DNA from: Brachionus manjavacas | Taxonomy: Eukaryota; Rotifera; Eurotatoria; Ploima; Brachionidae | Direction of reading: 5' to 3' | Length of the DNA stretch: 64,000 bases | Assembly (NCBI GenBank): GCA_019054805.1 | Contig: JAHQIY010000009.1 | Coordinates: 2,232,001-2,296,000, forward strand | Part shown: in pieces, positions 54,801-64,000 of the stretch | Layout of the letters: each line of letters begins with the position of its first letter | Position numbering within the stretch: position 1 is the first letter of the stretch | Program-made: the position numbers and the translations under genes | The notes under the pieces: model-generated | What the model saw: the letters and a program-made list of their open reading frames with translations, nothing else | Told to the model about the DNA's origin: nothing | The model's database searches: none

Positions 54801-57800
54801 TGTTAGCTTTTCATGGGAGCATAAACAGTTTTTGATGTTTTCATAATTTTCACTTTTGATATTTGAGGCGCACTCACACCATAAACTTAGGATTAAAATT
54901 TAATAATTTTTTTTTATTTTATTTTTACTTTTTGTCTTTGTCATTTGTTAATGTTAAATATTGAAAATGACGCAGTGAACAATATTCACTGCAATTTTGG
55001 TAATTCAAAGATATTTTGTTATTTTTTGTATCAGTCTTTATAGATTCTAAACATCCGATGTATTCACTTTTTTCTATTTTTAATTTTAAAATTAATAAAA
55101 TATTTAAAAGAAATTAATTAAACAAAAGAACAAAAATTACCAAAAATTTCTATTGTATCTATCGGGGTTATATTTTTTCTATTTAATGGCTCAAATACTA
55201 AATATAAAGGTTAATTTTGACAATTTTAATTTACTTAAATACCAAAAATACCAAAAATTAAAGGAAAGATTAGTAAAGAAGAGTTGGACGAACTTATTTC
55301 AAATTCATAAAACGACGAAAATGATAAAGTTGCTGTTAAAGAATTATTTGAATTTGGAGCCAGAGTCATTTTTTGATGATCTTCTTTGAATTTGATATCG
55401 ATTTCAATTGTAGCATTAGAAATTAATTCAATTGTACAATTCAATTGTCTATCAAATACGATTAATTCAGAACATGAAATTTCCAATTTGGTCACTATGA
55501 TATTTTTAATTAAATTTTTTAACCAAATATACACAAATTACTTTTTATCTTATAAACACTTGATGCCAAAAAGCTTCCACAGATTTGGCTCGAATTACCA
55601 GGACAAGATAAGTCACATTTTTTTTCACTTATTTGTTTATATTCTTCCAGTGAGTTAGTACAAATACAAAAATTTCTTAAAATAAAATTTAAAAATTACT
55701 TTTCATGAAATAACGACGGATAGACAATGAGAAAATAAAAAAAATAAAAATCCTTTTTGTACTTTCTGAATGATTTTGTAATTTTTAATAATTTAAATAA
55801 AGATTTTAATTTATCAATTGTTGAAAATTAATTTTAAATTCTAACTAATATTTCTCTTACCTTCCGAATACTCGAATACCTTAACTTGGATTCGACCCCG
55901 TAATCCGTTTGATTTTTAATATAATGATTAAAATTAGAATTAAATCAAAAAAGGAACAGAGCCAAATAAAAATATGTTGTTTAATATCATTGTCTATCCA
56001 TGCTATGATGGCGATTTATTATTTTTTCACATATATTTTTGAAAAACTCACCAAAATTACAAAACAAAACTAATTTAACTGAATTTCTAAAACTTAAGCC
56101 TTTTATGATAAAATTAGTAATCAAAATAAATAATTTTATTTTCCTCAACATCCATTTTTTTTTCTTAAAAAATATTTTTTTATCTATTTCAAAAATCAGG
56201 CCATACTCTAAAATGCGATGATTTTGAAATCAGGCATATTTTAGATTGAAATAAGACCCTTGTAATAGAGGATAGCTTTTTTAAGTACTTGTAAATGTAA
56301 ATTGAATATTTAATAATGGGTAACCTTTATTTTAGATATTAAAAATTAGATTTACAACAATCTATCATTTTTAAGATGTTATTATAATAAAAATTGGTGA
56401 TTTTTCAGAAATTTTGGTGAATTAATTATCATTTTATCAAATAAATATTTTTTTCTCAGATTTTAATTTTTTACTTTTTAAATGTCAAAAAATATTGTGA
56501 ATTTCTACAGCGTCTTAAGCATATTCCATTGGTATTATAGGTAATAAAATTGGCATCAACATTATGGTTTAGATTAAAACAGCCTTCATATGAAGCACCA
56601 TAGATTGTATCACTCCATTTATCTATGATAAAAAACAATTTTAATGACATGTTTTTCAAAATTGAGCACTTTTTAAAAAAAATAAAAATTAAACTTTAGT
56701 GACACGTAATAAAAAGTGAACATATTTAAAAACTTTTAACAATTGTAAAAGCTTAAATTAAATTTTTTAAAAACTGAAAATTGTATTAACTATGTTTTTT
56801 AACTATATTAAAGTCGGATTTTTTTTTAACATGGGCCAAATTTTTTCATTTTTTAGTGACATGTCATTATTTGATACTAAATTTGAATAACTACGTTACA
56901 ATGAAAATGATTTTTATCTAATCATGTTTAGCCTGCTACCCTTAAATTAAATTTTTCAATTTTAGATTTATTTAAAATTTATTTTTCCTATTATATTTTT
57001 TATTATTAATGTGGAGGAGCTTTAGCTTGTTACAAATATATAATAAAATAAATAACTTTTGAGAAGTCTTCATGTCTTTTAAATAAGTGTTGATTTATGT
57101 TCTTGAAATCAATTTAATAGATTATGACTGATTTACTTTTCAGACTGTAAACTCGATAAGTATTACGGCATCCGCAAAAATCCTCCAATTTTCCAAAGCA
57201 TACACAATTGCACTCGTGATCCTTTCTAACACCTTCCATTCCATATTTGTTTGAACAATAGCATTCAAAACTAAAAAATGAATTTAAAAAAATAAAAATT
57301 TTATTTTGAATACGAAAAAAAAACCTATTTTTTAAGATAGCATATTGATAATCAGCTTCCTTACAATTGTCAAAGCAAAACTCTGTAGTCATATTATTTT
57401 CATTAAAAGATCTAATTTCTTCATTTTTAGAATGAAAATAATTTTGATCGTAAAAGCATCCAAGATAAATTCCTTTTTCTTTATAAATGAATTCTTTTTC
57501 TGATTAAAAAAAAAATTTGATTTATTATTAAAAACAAATTCAATCCAGACTTACTTTCATCTATTGTTAAAATACTATTGTCATCATCATAAACTTTTTA
57601 TTTTAAATTTTTAATTCGATATTTGATAAAAAATCATCAATTACCATAGATTGTTGTTTGAACATTTATTTTGTGGTTTTCCACATTAACTTTTAGAAGA
57701 TAATGACCAGGAGAGGAGTAATTTACTGTGAAATCAAAAGGAAATTTAACAGCATTTATCACCAAGCTTTTATTTTGGGTTCCAAAATCGATGATCACAG

Positions 57801-60800
57801 TGTATTCCGATGGCTTTTTGATTGTCACTGAACAATTGAATTCAAGTCCTGTAAAAGCTGTTTTTGGACATCTAATTTCCATTTCATTATCTGGATCAGA
57901 TTTAAATAAAGTTAATTGATTTTAAAAATGAAAAATGAAAAATAAAATAGCTTACAACTAGCGTTTAGTAGAAATCCATTGTATTTTGCACAATTTTCAT
58001 TAGTACAATTAGGACAATTTAAATCTTCATTATTTTCCAAGCCATCGTAAAATCCTTCACAAATACAATGATTTCTGAAAAAAAATTAAAATAAACTTTA
58101 TCAATAAAACAGGAAAAAAAATACTCTAAATTTAAAACAGCTGTTTTTAGTGATTTTTCCATACAATTTTTCAGGCAAGAACTCTGAGAATCTACGTAAG
58201 AATAGTTCGAGTACATTTTAATGCTGTAGCATCCTGATACAGTGCCAATAACTTCCATATTTGTATTTCTCTCTAAAAAATAAACAAAAAACAGGTTCAA
58301 TTAATGTGTACACCAAGTATCAGCATATAAAAAAACAAATGATCAGCCGCATTTTTTTGCGTAACAAGATTTTATAAAATTTGAAAAATTTTATTTTTTT
58401 TTTCAACATTTAAAAAAAAATAAGTTCAAAATTTTTCAAATTTACATTTTTGTTTAAATATTTAAAAGTAAATAACTTTTTTTTGTGTTTTTTTATAATT
58501 TTCTTTTTGTTTCAGAGTGGCTCAAAATTCAGAGTCAAGTTTGGACATTTTGACAAAATCTGATCTACTTACATTCAAAAAAATTTTCAATTAATTACCT
58601 TTGACATCGAAAACTTTATTGAATAATTTTTTTCCACATTTTATCGGGTATGAACTACAAAATGTGCTTATCTCATCAATATTTTTGTTTGAAATATTTG
58701 AAGTTCCATATTTATTATCACAAAAGCAGGCGAAATTTAGATTATTTCTGCAATAAATATTTTGCAAAGTTCAAGTTTTTTAATAATTTTGAGGCGAAGA
58801 TGAATCATGTAAACCTCTTTTAGATTATGTACCCTTGAAAAAATAGTGATATGCATGTGAGGAAATTAGTGGACCTATAAAATAGTGAATTTTGGAACAA
58901 AAAAATTTTAATTAGTAAATTCTTATGTATTTGCATCTTTTAGAAAATTTTTTGAATATGAAAAATTTTGGTATAGCATTGAGTGTATATGCTTTAAGGA
59001 AAAAAGTTAGGAAACTTGAAGTTCATGATTACAGCGATTGTATTTCAAAATATTGATTTAGATTTTATTGTACTTCAGATAAAAATTTATAAAATTTTAC
59101 TGATAAAATTACCTTTATTTTAAATAATAAAAAATTAGAAGTTTTGATTTGAAATTTAAATTTGATTTAAACTTCAATTTGCCAAAAATTTATCAAATTT
59201 TTCAACTTTGTTTTTGTTCCAAAATTAAAATGTCGTCAAATAATCTAAAAAGCTTTATTTATTTTTTAATTACGATTAATTATAATTAAACTTTATTTTT
59301 AGAAAAATAAACTTTTTTTTTTCCAAAAAATTATATAATATTTGAATAAGTATAAATTTTTTTGGAAAAAAAGCTTTATTTTTAATTAAAGTTAATATAA
59401 ATAAAATAAATATATAAAATGCTTTTTGGTTATTTCAACTACAAAAATATCTTAATATGCATTTTTTTAAGTATTCTCAGTATAGAAAATACATTTGAGA
59501 ATGCAAGAAAAACATTATTTAAAAAGCTCCTTAATAAATTTCATAAAAATGGAATTTAAAATAAAAAAAAAACATCTCTTATAAAATATTCTCGAACCAA
59601 AATCTAAAAACAGGTTATTTGGATTCATCTTAACTAATTTTAAATTAATACATATATCGAATAGCAGCATATGTGAATCCCTTTTTTTCACACATATTGA
59701 AGCATTTATTTGGATCTTGAGAATGAGACAAATTGAAAGCAAAGCCTTTAAGATCGTTCCAATAAGGATCATGATAATATTCAACATCAGCAGCATTTAC
59801 AGCAAATCTAAAAATTTCTCTATTTGAAAAAAACAAAAATTACTATTTTTCCAATTTTTTAATATCAGGTAATGTTATTTCCAAATGATTCGAAAATCAA
59901 ATATACAACGAATTAATTTTTTTTTTTATATTTTTTACTAAACAATCTTTTTAATAAACTAAAGCTTTTTTGTTTAATTTTTATTCTCTTAAACCTTATT
60001 GTTTTTTAATTATTTAAAGATTAGTTAATATCTAATTTTATTAATTTTATTGATAACAGTCTTTAATCTTATTTAATAGTGAAATTAAATATTTATTTAT
60101 TTCAATGAAAGCCTTTTAGGCGGCTATTGCTAAAACGTTGAACGGTGTTTTTAAAAAATAACTGAACGCCCAACGAAGAAGCAAAACTCTAAAAGAATCC
60201 GAACACTTAACAGTCTGTAGAGAATTTTAAGCGCTTTCAGATGAGCTTATGGTGATTTCTCTAACTTTTGAATTCGAGAAAATGTTCATTGAAAACAACC
60301 AAAAATTCAATGATAGAAACTGAACGGTACTTTTACTGAAAATTACCGATTGTCTCCGAACGATCAAAAATCTACAGAAATCGCCTAAATATTCAAATAA
60401 GTAGAAAATGAAGTCACTTGAAAGTGCACATCACTTGCTTGAAGTGAAAACAACGGGTTTAAGTCATGAATGAGCATCAACGTTTGCGGAGAAAAAATTA
60501 ATAATGGTAAAAGACTAGTAGATCTGTGAATCACCAACAATCACTGTAGGAAGGAACTATGTTTCAGCACAAAAGTATACACAAATATACCAAATTAGAA
60601 AACCTTAAACTAAATTAGTCAAATGATGATCAAGAGATAGAGATCTTGCTTAAATGACTCCCAGGTTTTAGAGGTGTTGACAGTTATATTGATTACTATC
60701 TGGTAAGAGCGTATATAAAATTGAATCTGACTAAACCCTTTCAGAGAAATGCACCAAAGAAATACGATGTTGGACGCCTAGGTGATCCCAAACGCAAAGC

Positions 60801-62059
60801 AGAATACAGAAAAAAGCTTGGAAAGAGCTTCCAAAAACTTGAATACTCAGAGAAGTAGAATATACAGAAATTCGGAAAGCCTATTGCAAAACAGCGGAAG
60901 AGATTGTGGGATTTGTAAAACACAAAAGGAAGGAATGGATTTCCGATGAGACTTGGGCACTTAAAGCTGAAAGAAAGAAAATCAAAGCGAGAATGCCTCA
61001 AGTAAAATCGAATCGAATTTTCGAGAAGTTAGAACCATCATATGAAATATAGAACAGGCTTCTAAAGAAAAGAGCAAGGCGTGATAAGAAAAGCTATATA
61101 AACCCAGTTTGCTAGCGAAGCAGAAGAAGCCTGCTCTAAAGAGTCTTGACCCGAACCAGCTAGCACAGGCCTCTATATTTACCCAGAAATGCCTAGCCAT
61201 AAAGAAATAGAATTTGCGACAAAGGCTCTGAAGAACAGAGAAAAGCCCTGGTGTTGACGAGGTAACGTCAGAAATTTGGAACACAGACGGTAGGCTTTAA
61301 TAGGGATTTTGCAAGACCTGCATACAAGAGAACTGCTTAAAAGGCCTAATAGTTAGCTCCCTAAGAAAGGTATCAAAATGATCTGGTACAATTGGCGAAG
61401 AATAACACTCTTACCAAACGAAAGCAAGGTGTTTTCGATATAATTCTGGCTACCACGGATACCAAAAAGAGCCCTTCAATGGACACCTCAATGGCGACTT
61501 AAGTTAGGACGACCAGCAGTAACATGGAGGTCAACAATCACGAAAGAGCTCATCGGAATGACATGAGGAGAAGCAAGGGTAATTCCAAAAGATCGACTTG
61601 AGTGGAAATCAAAAGTGATAACCCTATCCTCCACAAGGGGTGAATAAGGAATAAAAATATCAAGATAAACTAGACTAGAATTTATCAAAAAAGCGGTATT
61701 TTTATTAAAAATAGCTTTTTTAAAAAATTATTCGCTGTGAGCTTACTCTTGATAAATTTACTACAGTTTTATTTAGTATCAGAGTTAATTCAACATTTTT
61801 AGATATTAAAGATGTTCGATTATTTTTGGTGTTAATAAATTAATTCAATGAATTCGGTTTATTTATCGAAAAAAATTCAAATCATCTTAAAAAAAAACAT
61901 CCTGTTAGCTTTGTGAGCAGCTTACTTTATTACAGTTGAATCTGCTTCGGCTAAATCTTCGGCTTGGTAATTTTCTTTTTCATTGAATGACAAATCCAGA
62001 CTTGAATTAGAAAAATTGACCATCAATAACAATATGAAAAAATACATCATATCTTTCAT
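48248..62059 (-). CDS. Gene D: complete WSC/PKD/EGF type I membrane protein, 26 exons
   Basis: Complete paralogue of genes B and C, about 1,456 residues if one frame break is ignored. The start ATG at 62059 opens a signal peptide (MKDMMYFFILLLMVNF). Then follow the same three WSC-WSC-PKD-linker cassettes, four more WSC modules, three EGF domains and a membrane helix ending in VSFLMKKKS. Differences: the Ser/Thr stalk is missing and the last WSC half is fused directly to the EGF exon; WSC1 lacks its first cysteine (VEYYHDPYWND); PKD-like 3 (54045-54301) is 257 bases where B and C have 258, giving a frame break. Two tracts are almost identical to other members (57110-58331 to C; 48288-48735 to B and C). 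Introns of 0.5-2.2 kb carry transposon debris. Only 237 bases separate its start from gene E. Confidence 0.83.
48898..52453 (-). CDS. Gene D exons for linker, WSC7, WSC8, WSC9, WSC10 first half
   Basis: WSC7: YIGCFFDRIPFEF and ECSCSDRFG. WSC8 first half: IECTTVNISELNM; second half: LFCSELNYN and YECGGSQYFLR. WSC9 in a single exon: YLGCFELNSSDDF, CFKYC, CFCLNHS. WSC10 first half lacks the opening cysteine, as in gene B. A 2.2-kb intron (49616-51802) inside WSC8 holds transposon remnants. Confidence 0.82.
49898..50560 (+). pseudogene. DNA-transposon remnant (pogo-like end, transposase scraps)
   Basis: Starts with CAGTTGAACCCGCGTATAAA, which resembles pogo/Tigger ends. Broken frames contain KLVKEFNVNTSTIPTILSLK, a helix-turn-helix-like segment, and NHFDNSGPRTNNHLEG, a 'PRTNN.EG' motif known from other transposase-type proteins. 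The two motifs may come from different elements. Many stops; not functional. Confidence 0.4.
51175..51520 (+). mobile_element. LINE 3' end with hairpin and AAAT tail
   Basis: A short frame (about 51180-51350) is followed by a T-rich UTR, the hairpin GGAGCTTTAGCTC (51479-51491) and AACAAATAAATAAATAAAAA. The coding part is too short to assign, but the 3' signature matches the other LINE ends in the window. Confidence 0.6.
52454..54044 (-). other. Gene D intron between PKD-like 3 and its linker
   Basis: 1.6 kb of A/T-rich sequence. No recognisable gene, transposon or clean repeat was seen. The same intron in gene C is only 47 bases (29699-29745), so this DNA is an insertion or expansion in gene D. 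Confidence 0.6.
54045..56622 (-). CDS. Gene D exons for WSC4, PKD-like 2, WSC5, WSC6, PKD-like 3
   Basis: WSC4: YEGCFNLNHNVDANF and CPGNSSQICGSFLA. PKD-like 2: IDIKFKEDHQKMTL, without the usual FGDG. WSC5: YIGCLESIKTD and CECASNIK. WSC6: YVGCFKFDKKSEM, CYCSNETI and CNGNQSQFCGGL. PKD-like 3: IIDCPKSVVQFE and IEFGDKTSQTF, then a frame break at a three-T run near 54145-54150. Confidence 0.82.
56623..57136 (-). other. Gene D intron between WSC3 and WSC4, with a LINE tail
   Basis: 514 bases, with a LINE-type 3' end at 57010-57055 (hairpin GGAGCTTTAGCTT at 57016-57028 and an ATAATAAAATAAATAA tail). The near-identity with gene C begins at 57110, inside this intron. Confidence 0.6.
57110..58331. repeat. 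Near-identical 1.2-kb tract, gene D copy
   Basis: Matches 36911-38131 of gene C, exons and introns alike, with scattered single-base changes and one A-run length difference. The borders are abrupt: AATTTAATAGA at the left end and CAGCATATAAAAA at the right end. Confidence 0.93.
57137..59819 (-). CDS. Gene D exons for WSC1, WSC2, PKD-like 1, linker, WSC3
   Basis: WSC1 (59819-59652 and 58747-58599): DVEYYHDPYWNDLKG, CFNMC, then FACFCDNKYG. WSC2 to WSC3 match gene C almost exactly (VSGCYSIKMYSNY, MEIRCPKTAF, DFCGCRNTYRVY). WSC1 itself is clearly diverged from gene C, so the tract border is between WSC1 and WSC2. Confidence 0.87.
59820..61925 (-). other. Gene D intron 1, containing a LINE remnant
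   Basis: 2.1 kb between the signal-peptide exon and WSC1. The part 60640-61650 is a decayed LINE; 59840-60600 and 61655-61900 show nothing recognisable, apart from slightly higher G+C from 60100 on, which may be the LINE's own 5' part. Confidence 0.6.
60640..61650 (+). mobile_element. Decayed LINE with endonuclease end, RT start and RT tail
   Basis: Broken plus-strand frames read, in order, GFRGVDSYIDYYLVRAYIKL and DVGRLGDPKRKAEYRKKL (end of the endonuclease and linker), WISDETWALKAERKKIK, then KALKNREKP (RT start), LPKKG and ITLLP (early RT block), and finally QWTP, LGRPAVTWRSTITKELIGM and DRLEWKS...STRGE, the far C-terminal block of this LINE type. The catalytic core between them is deleted. 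It is a different family from the Jockey-like and CR1-like pieces. Confidence 0.7.
61926..62059 (-). CDS. Gene D exon 1: signal peptide
   Basis: ATG at 62059 opens MKDMMYFFILLLMVNFSNSS, a clear signal sequence, followed by an acidic spacer (ENYQAEDLAEADSTVI). The exon ends in phase 2 at the strong donor GTAAGC and joins the WSC1 exon at 59819 in frame. Confidence 0.8.
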
Positions 62060-62296
62060 TTTAGTAGTTTTCAAGAAAAGCTTAAAATTTTAGAATTATA
62101 AAAGATTCGTCAAAATTTATAGTTATTTTGACGTTTATATCTTTATTAAATTTAGTCAAAAGTTTTCAAATAATCCAAGCAAATTGAATTAAAATCATAA
62201 AAATAAAGTTTTATTATTATTTTTCTTTGCGTTTTTAATTTAAAATTTCAAAAATTTAATTAAATTTTTTGTCCGATCAAATAAATAAAGTAATTT
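62060..62296. promoter_or_regulatory. 237-base spacer between genes E and D
   Basis: Holds both the end of gene E (AATAAA on the minus strand at 62210-62215, about 80 bases after its stop) and everything upstream of the gene D start. That leaves roughly 150 bases for a gene D promoter. No TATA or other motif could be singled out. Confidence 0.5.
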
Positions 62297-63409
62297 TTAA
62301 AAAATATATTTTAATTGTTTATTTTTAGTAATTTCCTCTTCTTCTTCACATACTTGAATATTTTTGTTCCTTTCCTTTTTAATAAACAAGCTGCTTATGT
62401 CATTTAACAAGAGTGTTAAAAACATGATCGAAATGACAACAATGGCAATAATAGAGCTCACTGAAATAGCTTTTTTTATCATTACTAATTCTCTACTTCT
62501 TATCTGACAATTTTCTCCACTATAAAACTTGAAGCAGTTGCATACTGCCACCTTGGTTTCGTTTACTTTACAAAAACCATTTGATGAACATGTCTTATTT
62601 TGGCACAAATCCACCTCAAATTGACACCGCTCTCCATAATAATACTCACTACAATTGCATTTGTAGGTAAATTCAAAAGTATTTTTTTCCTTGTTAAATT
62701 CAATCGTGTCAATGCATGTTCCTGAATTCAAGCACTGTCTTTCGTTGGTACATATTCTACGACTGGTTCTACAATCGTTACCATAATAGAATTCTACACA
62801 TGAGCATTCGAATTTTTTGCTGAGTTTATTTTTTTTGCATTTTCCATTATTGGTACAATTGATTAGGCATCCTGTAATGTCGTAGTCCACACTGGATATA
62901 AAATTTGCCAAATCTCTAGAGCTCATTAGTGAGAAAGTATTGTTAGCAGTCTCTTGATCAGTTGATGTAGTCATTTCAAATTCAGTTGATGGAATGTATG
63001 TAGAGATCAAGATGTCGCTGCTGAGCTCTGTGGGCTGGGTTGTCAAATCTTGAACTATTTTTATGATCAAAAACAAAATTGAGAAAAAAATTAGATTTTT
63101 TTTAATTTTAATAATTACTTGTAAGTATTTTAAAAATTTCGAAGCGATTTCCATTACAAGATTCGTTCTTGATGCTATTTCCGCAATAGCAAATTCTTGT
63201 GTTTTAAAAGCATAAAGTAAGTTTAAAAATATTTTTGGATGAATTTTTTTACGAGTTTTTTCGAGAAGTGTAATTAAAATCTAATCTTTGACATAGAGCA
63301 ACACATTGATATTCGTCAAGTGAATGATGCACTAGTACTTGATGTAAATTTTCAGAAGAACATCCAATTTTTTCAAAATTATTTCTTTTTAAATCTTTTT
63401 TGTTTAACT
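62297..63409 (-). CDS. Gene E: WSC/EGF membrane protein, 3' end only
   Basis: Three exons of the next array member: 63409-63253 (first half of the last WSC: KIGCSSENLHQVLV, CVALC), 63195-63119 (second half: ICYCGNSIKNESC), and 63054-62297 (stalk rich in Thr/Ser, three EGF domains, membrane helix SVSSIIAIVVISIMFLTLLL, tail with a run of five Glu). It differs from B-D throughout: the last WSC keeps its opening cysteine, the EGF domains share only the cysteine frame and a few blocks (DLCQNKTCSSNGFC), and the tail is longer. The 5' part lies beyond the right edge. Confidence 0.9.
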
Positions 63410-63953
63410 CTAATTGAAAAAAAATAATATAGAATTTAACTTAATTAAATTCTAAAATTTGGTTAGATTTTATTTGCAGTTCTGTTCAGCTTAGAATTGA
63501 GGTTCAATATAATAATATTTCTGATTTTGATAAAGACAAATGAGATCTGAAAATCTGGATTTATTGCGATGAGCAAAAGGAAAAAATATAGTTTTTTAAA
63601 ATTTTTTTTTGATGATTTTTAGTTGAAAAACAAGGAAGATTATTTTTTATTGCATCTTTTTCATTTGAAAATAATTGCCAGAATTAATCTTAGTCTTCCC
63701 ATGAGCCTTTAGTTAAGAAATTTGAAATTTAATATAACACTCAAAATCCGGAGAAGTTTTTTCGACTCTTTTTGGTTCTTATTAATCAATAAATTTAAAC
63801 ATTTTTGAAAATTTTTTTCAATAAAAATTAGAATAAGAAAAATATTAAACCCTTTTTCAGCGCTCCAAAAAATATTGTTTTTCTTTTGTAAATTAAATTA
63901 AAGACAAGACTTAATTTTAATTCTCCATAAAATAAGTAATAATTTTTTGAACC
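63410..63953 (-). other. Right-edge A/T-rich stretch, probably intron of gene E
   Basis: No WSC or PKD-like exon was recognised here on the minus strand. By analogy with gene B a WSC9 exon would be expected within a short distance, so either a long intron or module loss is likely. Confidence 0.4.
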
Positions 63954-64000
63954 ATGTCTCGAAGAAAAACTGCCTTACAAGTTCTTGAACTTCTTAGAAA
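63954..64000 (+). CDS. Possible start of a plus-strand reading frame at the window edge
   Basis: ATG at 63954 opens MSRRKTALQVLELLR and is still open at the edge. A basic start followed by a short helix is seen at the beginning of some transposases. Too short to assign; it could be chance. Confidence 0.2.
   Translation, partial: MSRRKTALQVLELLR

Larger units (their letters stand above)
48248..62059 (-). other. Exon map of gene D
   Basis: Exons in transcript order: 62059-61926 (signal peptide); 59819-59652; 58747-58599 (WSC1); 58272-58125; 58074-57956 (WSC2); 57890-57645 (PKD1); 57593-57555 (linker); 57499-57325; 57270-57137 (WSC3); 56622-56475; 55675-55542 (WSC4); 55494-55252 (PKD2); 55197-55141 (linker); 55073-54929; 54885-54758 (WSC5); 54705-54549; 54493-54360 (WSC6); 54301-54045 (PKD3, one base short); 52453-52421 (linker); 52369-52225; 52166-52024 (WSC7); 51944-51803; 49615-49488 (WSC8); 49415-49113 (WSC9); 49060-48898; 48845-48248 (WSC10 end, EGF, membrane helix). 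The first intron is phase 2 here and the others follow the pattern of gene B. Confidence 0.82.

Noticed and set aside
60741-61688. Several minus-strand open frames of 66-100 codons
   Set aside because: They lie exactly opposite the plus-strand LINE motifs (WISDETW, STRGE and others) and show no domain; they are shadows of the LINE.

Overview
The window is nuclear DNA of an animal. It is strongly A+T-rich, genes are split into many small exons by GT-AG introns (most about 45-110 bases), and the introns and intergenic gaps are packed with LINE and DNA-transposon debris. The modular surface-protein style and base composition remind me of a monogonont rotifer such as Brachionus; that is an impression from memory, not a database result.

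The backbone is a head-to-tail array of one family of very large modular surface proteins, all on the minus strand. Five members are visible. Gene A starts at 5463 and runs off the left edge. Gene B (21849 to 7232) is complete in 27 exons. Gene C ends at 23580; its coding exons can be followed up to 38748 but its signal-peptide exon was not found. Gene D (62059 to 48248) is complete in 26 exons. Gene E ends at 62297 and runs off the right edge. Each full protein is about 1,460-1,480 residues: signal peptide, three [WSC-WSC-PKD-like-linker] cassettes, four more WSC-like modules, a Ser/Thr-rich stalk (lost in D), three EGF domains, one membrane helix and a short tail. Module borders are phase-1 introns, so whole cassettes can be gained, lost or exchanged in frame. 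The likely role is extracellular recognition or binding at the cell surface; ligand and signalling are unknown.

Recombination within the array is obvious. Positions 1-9061 are repeated at 16380-25443 almost base for base, mainly with homopolymer-length differences; the right end of this duplication lies inside an exon and makes an in-frame hybrid. A 1.2-kb tract of gene D (57110-58331) is nearly identical to gene C (36911-38131), and about 450 bases of D's EGF exon nearly match B and C, in otherwise diverged genes. These look like gene conversion. Several single-base frame breaks may be sequencing errors or early decay.

Mobile DNA by region: 1.4-5 kb (and its copy at 17.8-21.3 kb) has a MULE-type transposase remnant split by a LINE tail; 9.6-10 kb has an intact hAT-type MITE; 12-15.1 kb has a truncated LINE, a 46-base minisatellite and a foldback element; 26-31 kb has an integrase-like remnant and two separated LINE pieces bracketing gene C exons; 33.8-36.8 kb has LINE tails, palindromes and a foldback element; 39-48 kb has a nearly full Jockey-like LINE (ORF1 plus broken ORF2) and older fragments; 49.9-51.5 kb and 60.6-61.7 kb hold decayed transposon pieces. 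No tRNA, rRNA or CRISPR was seen.
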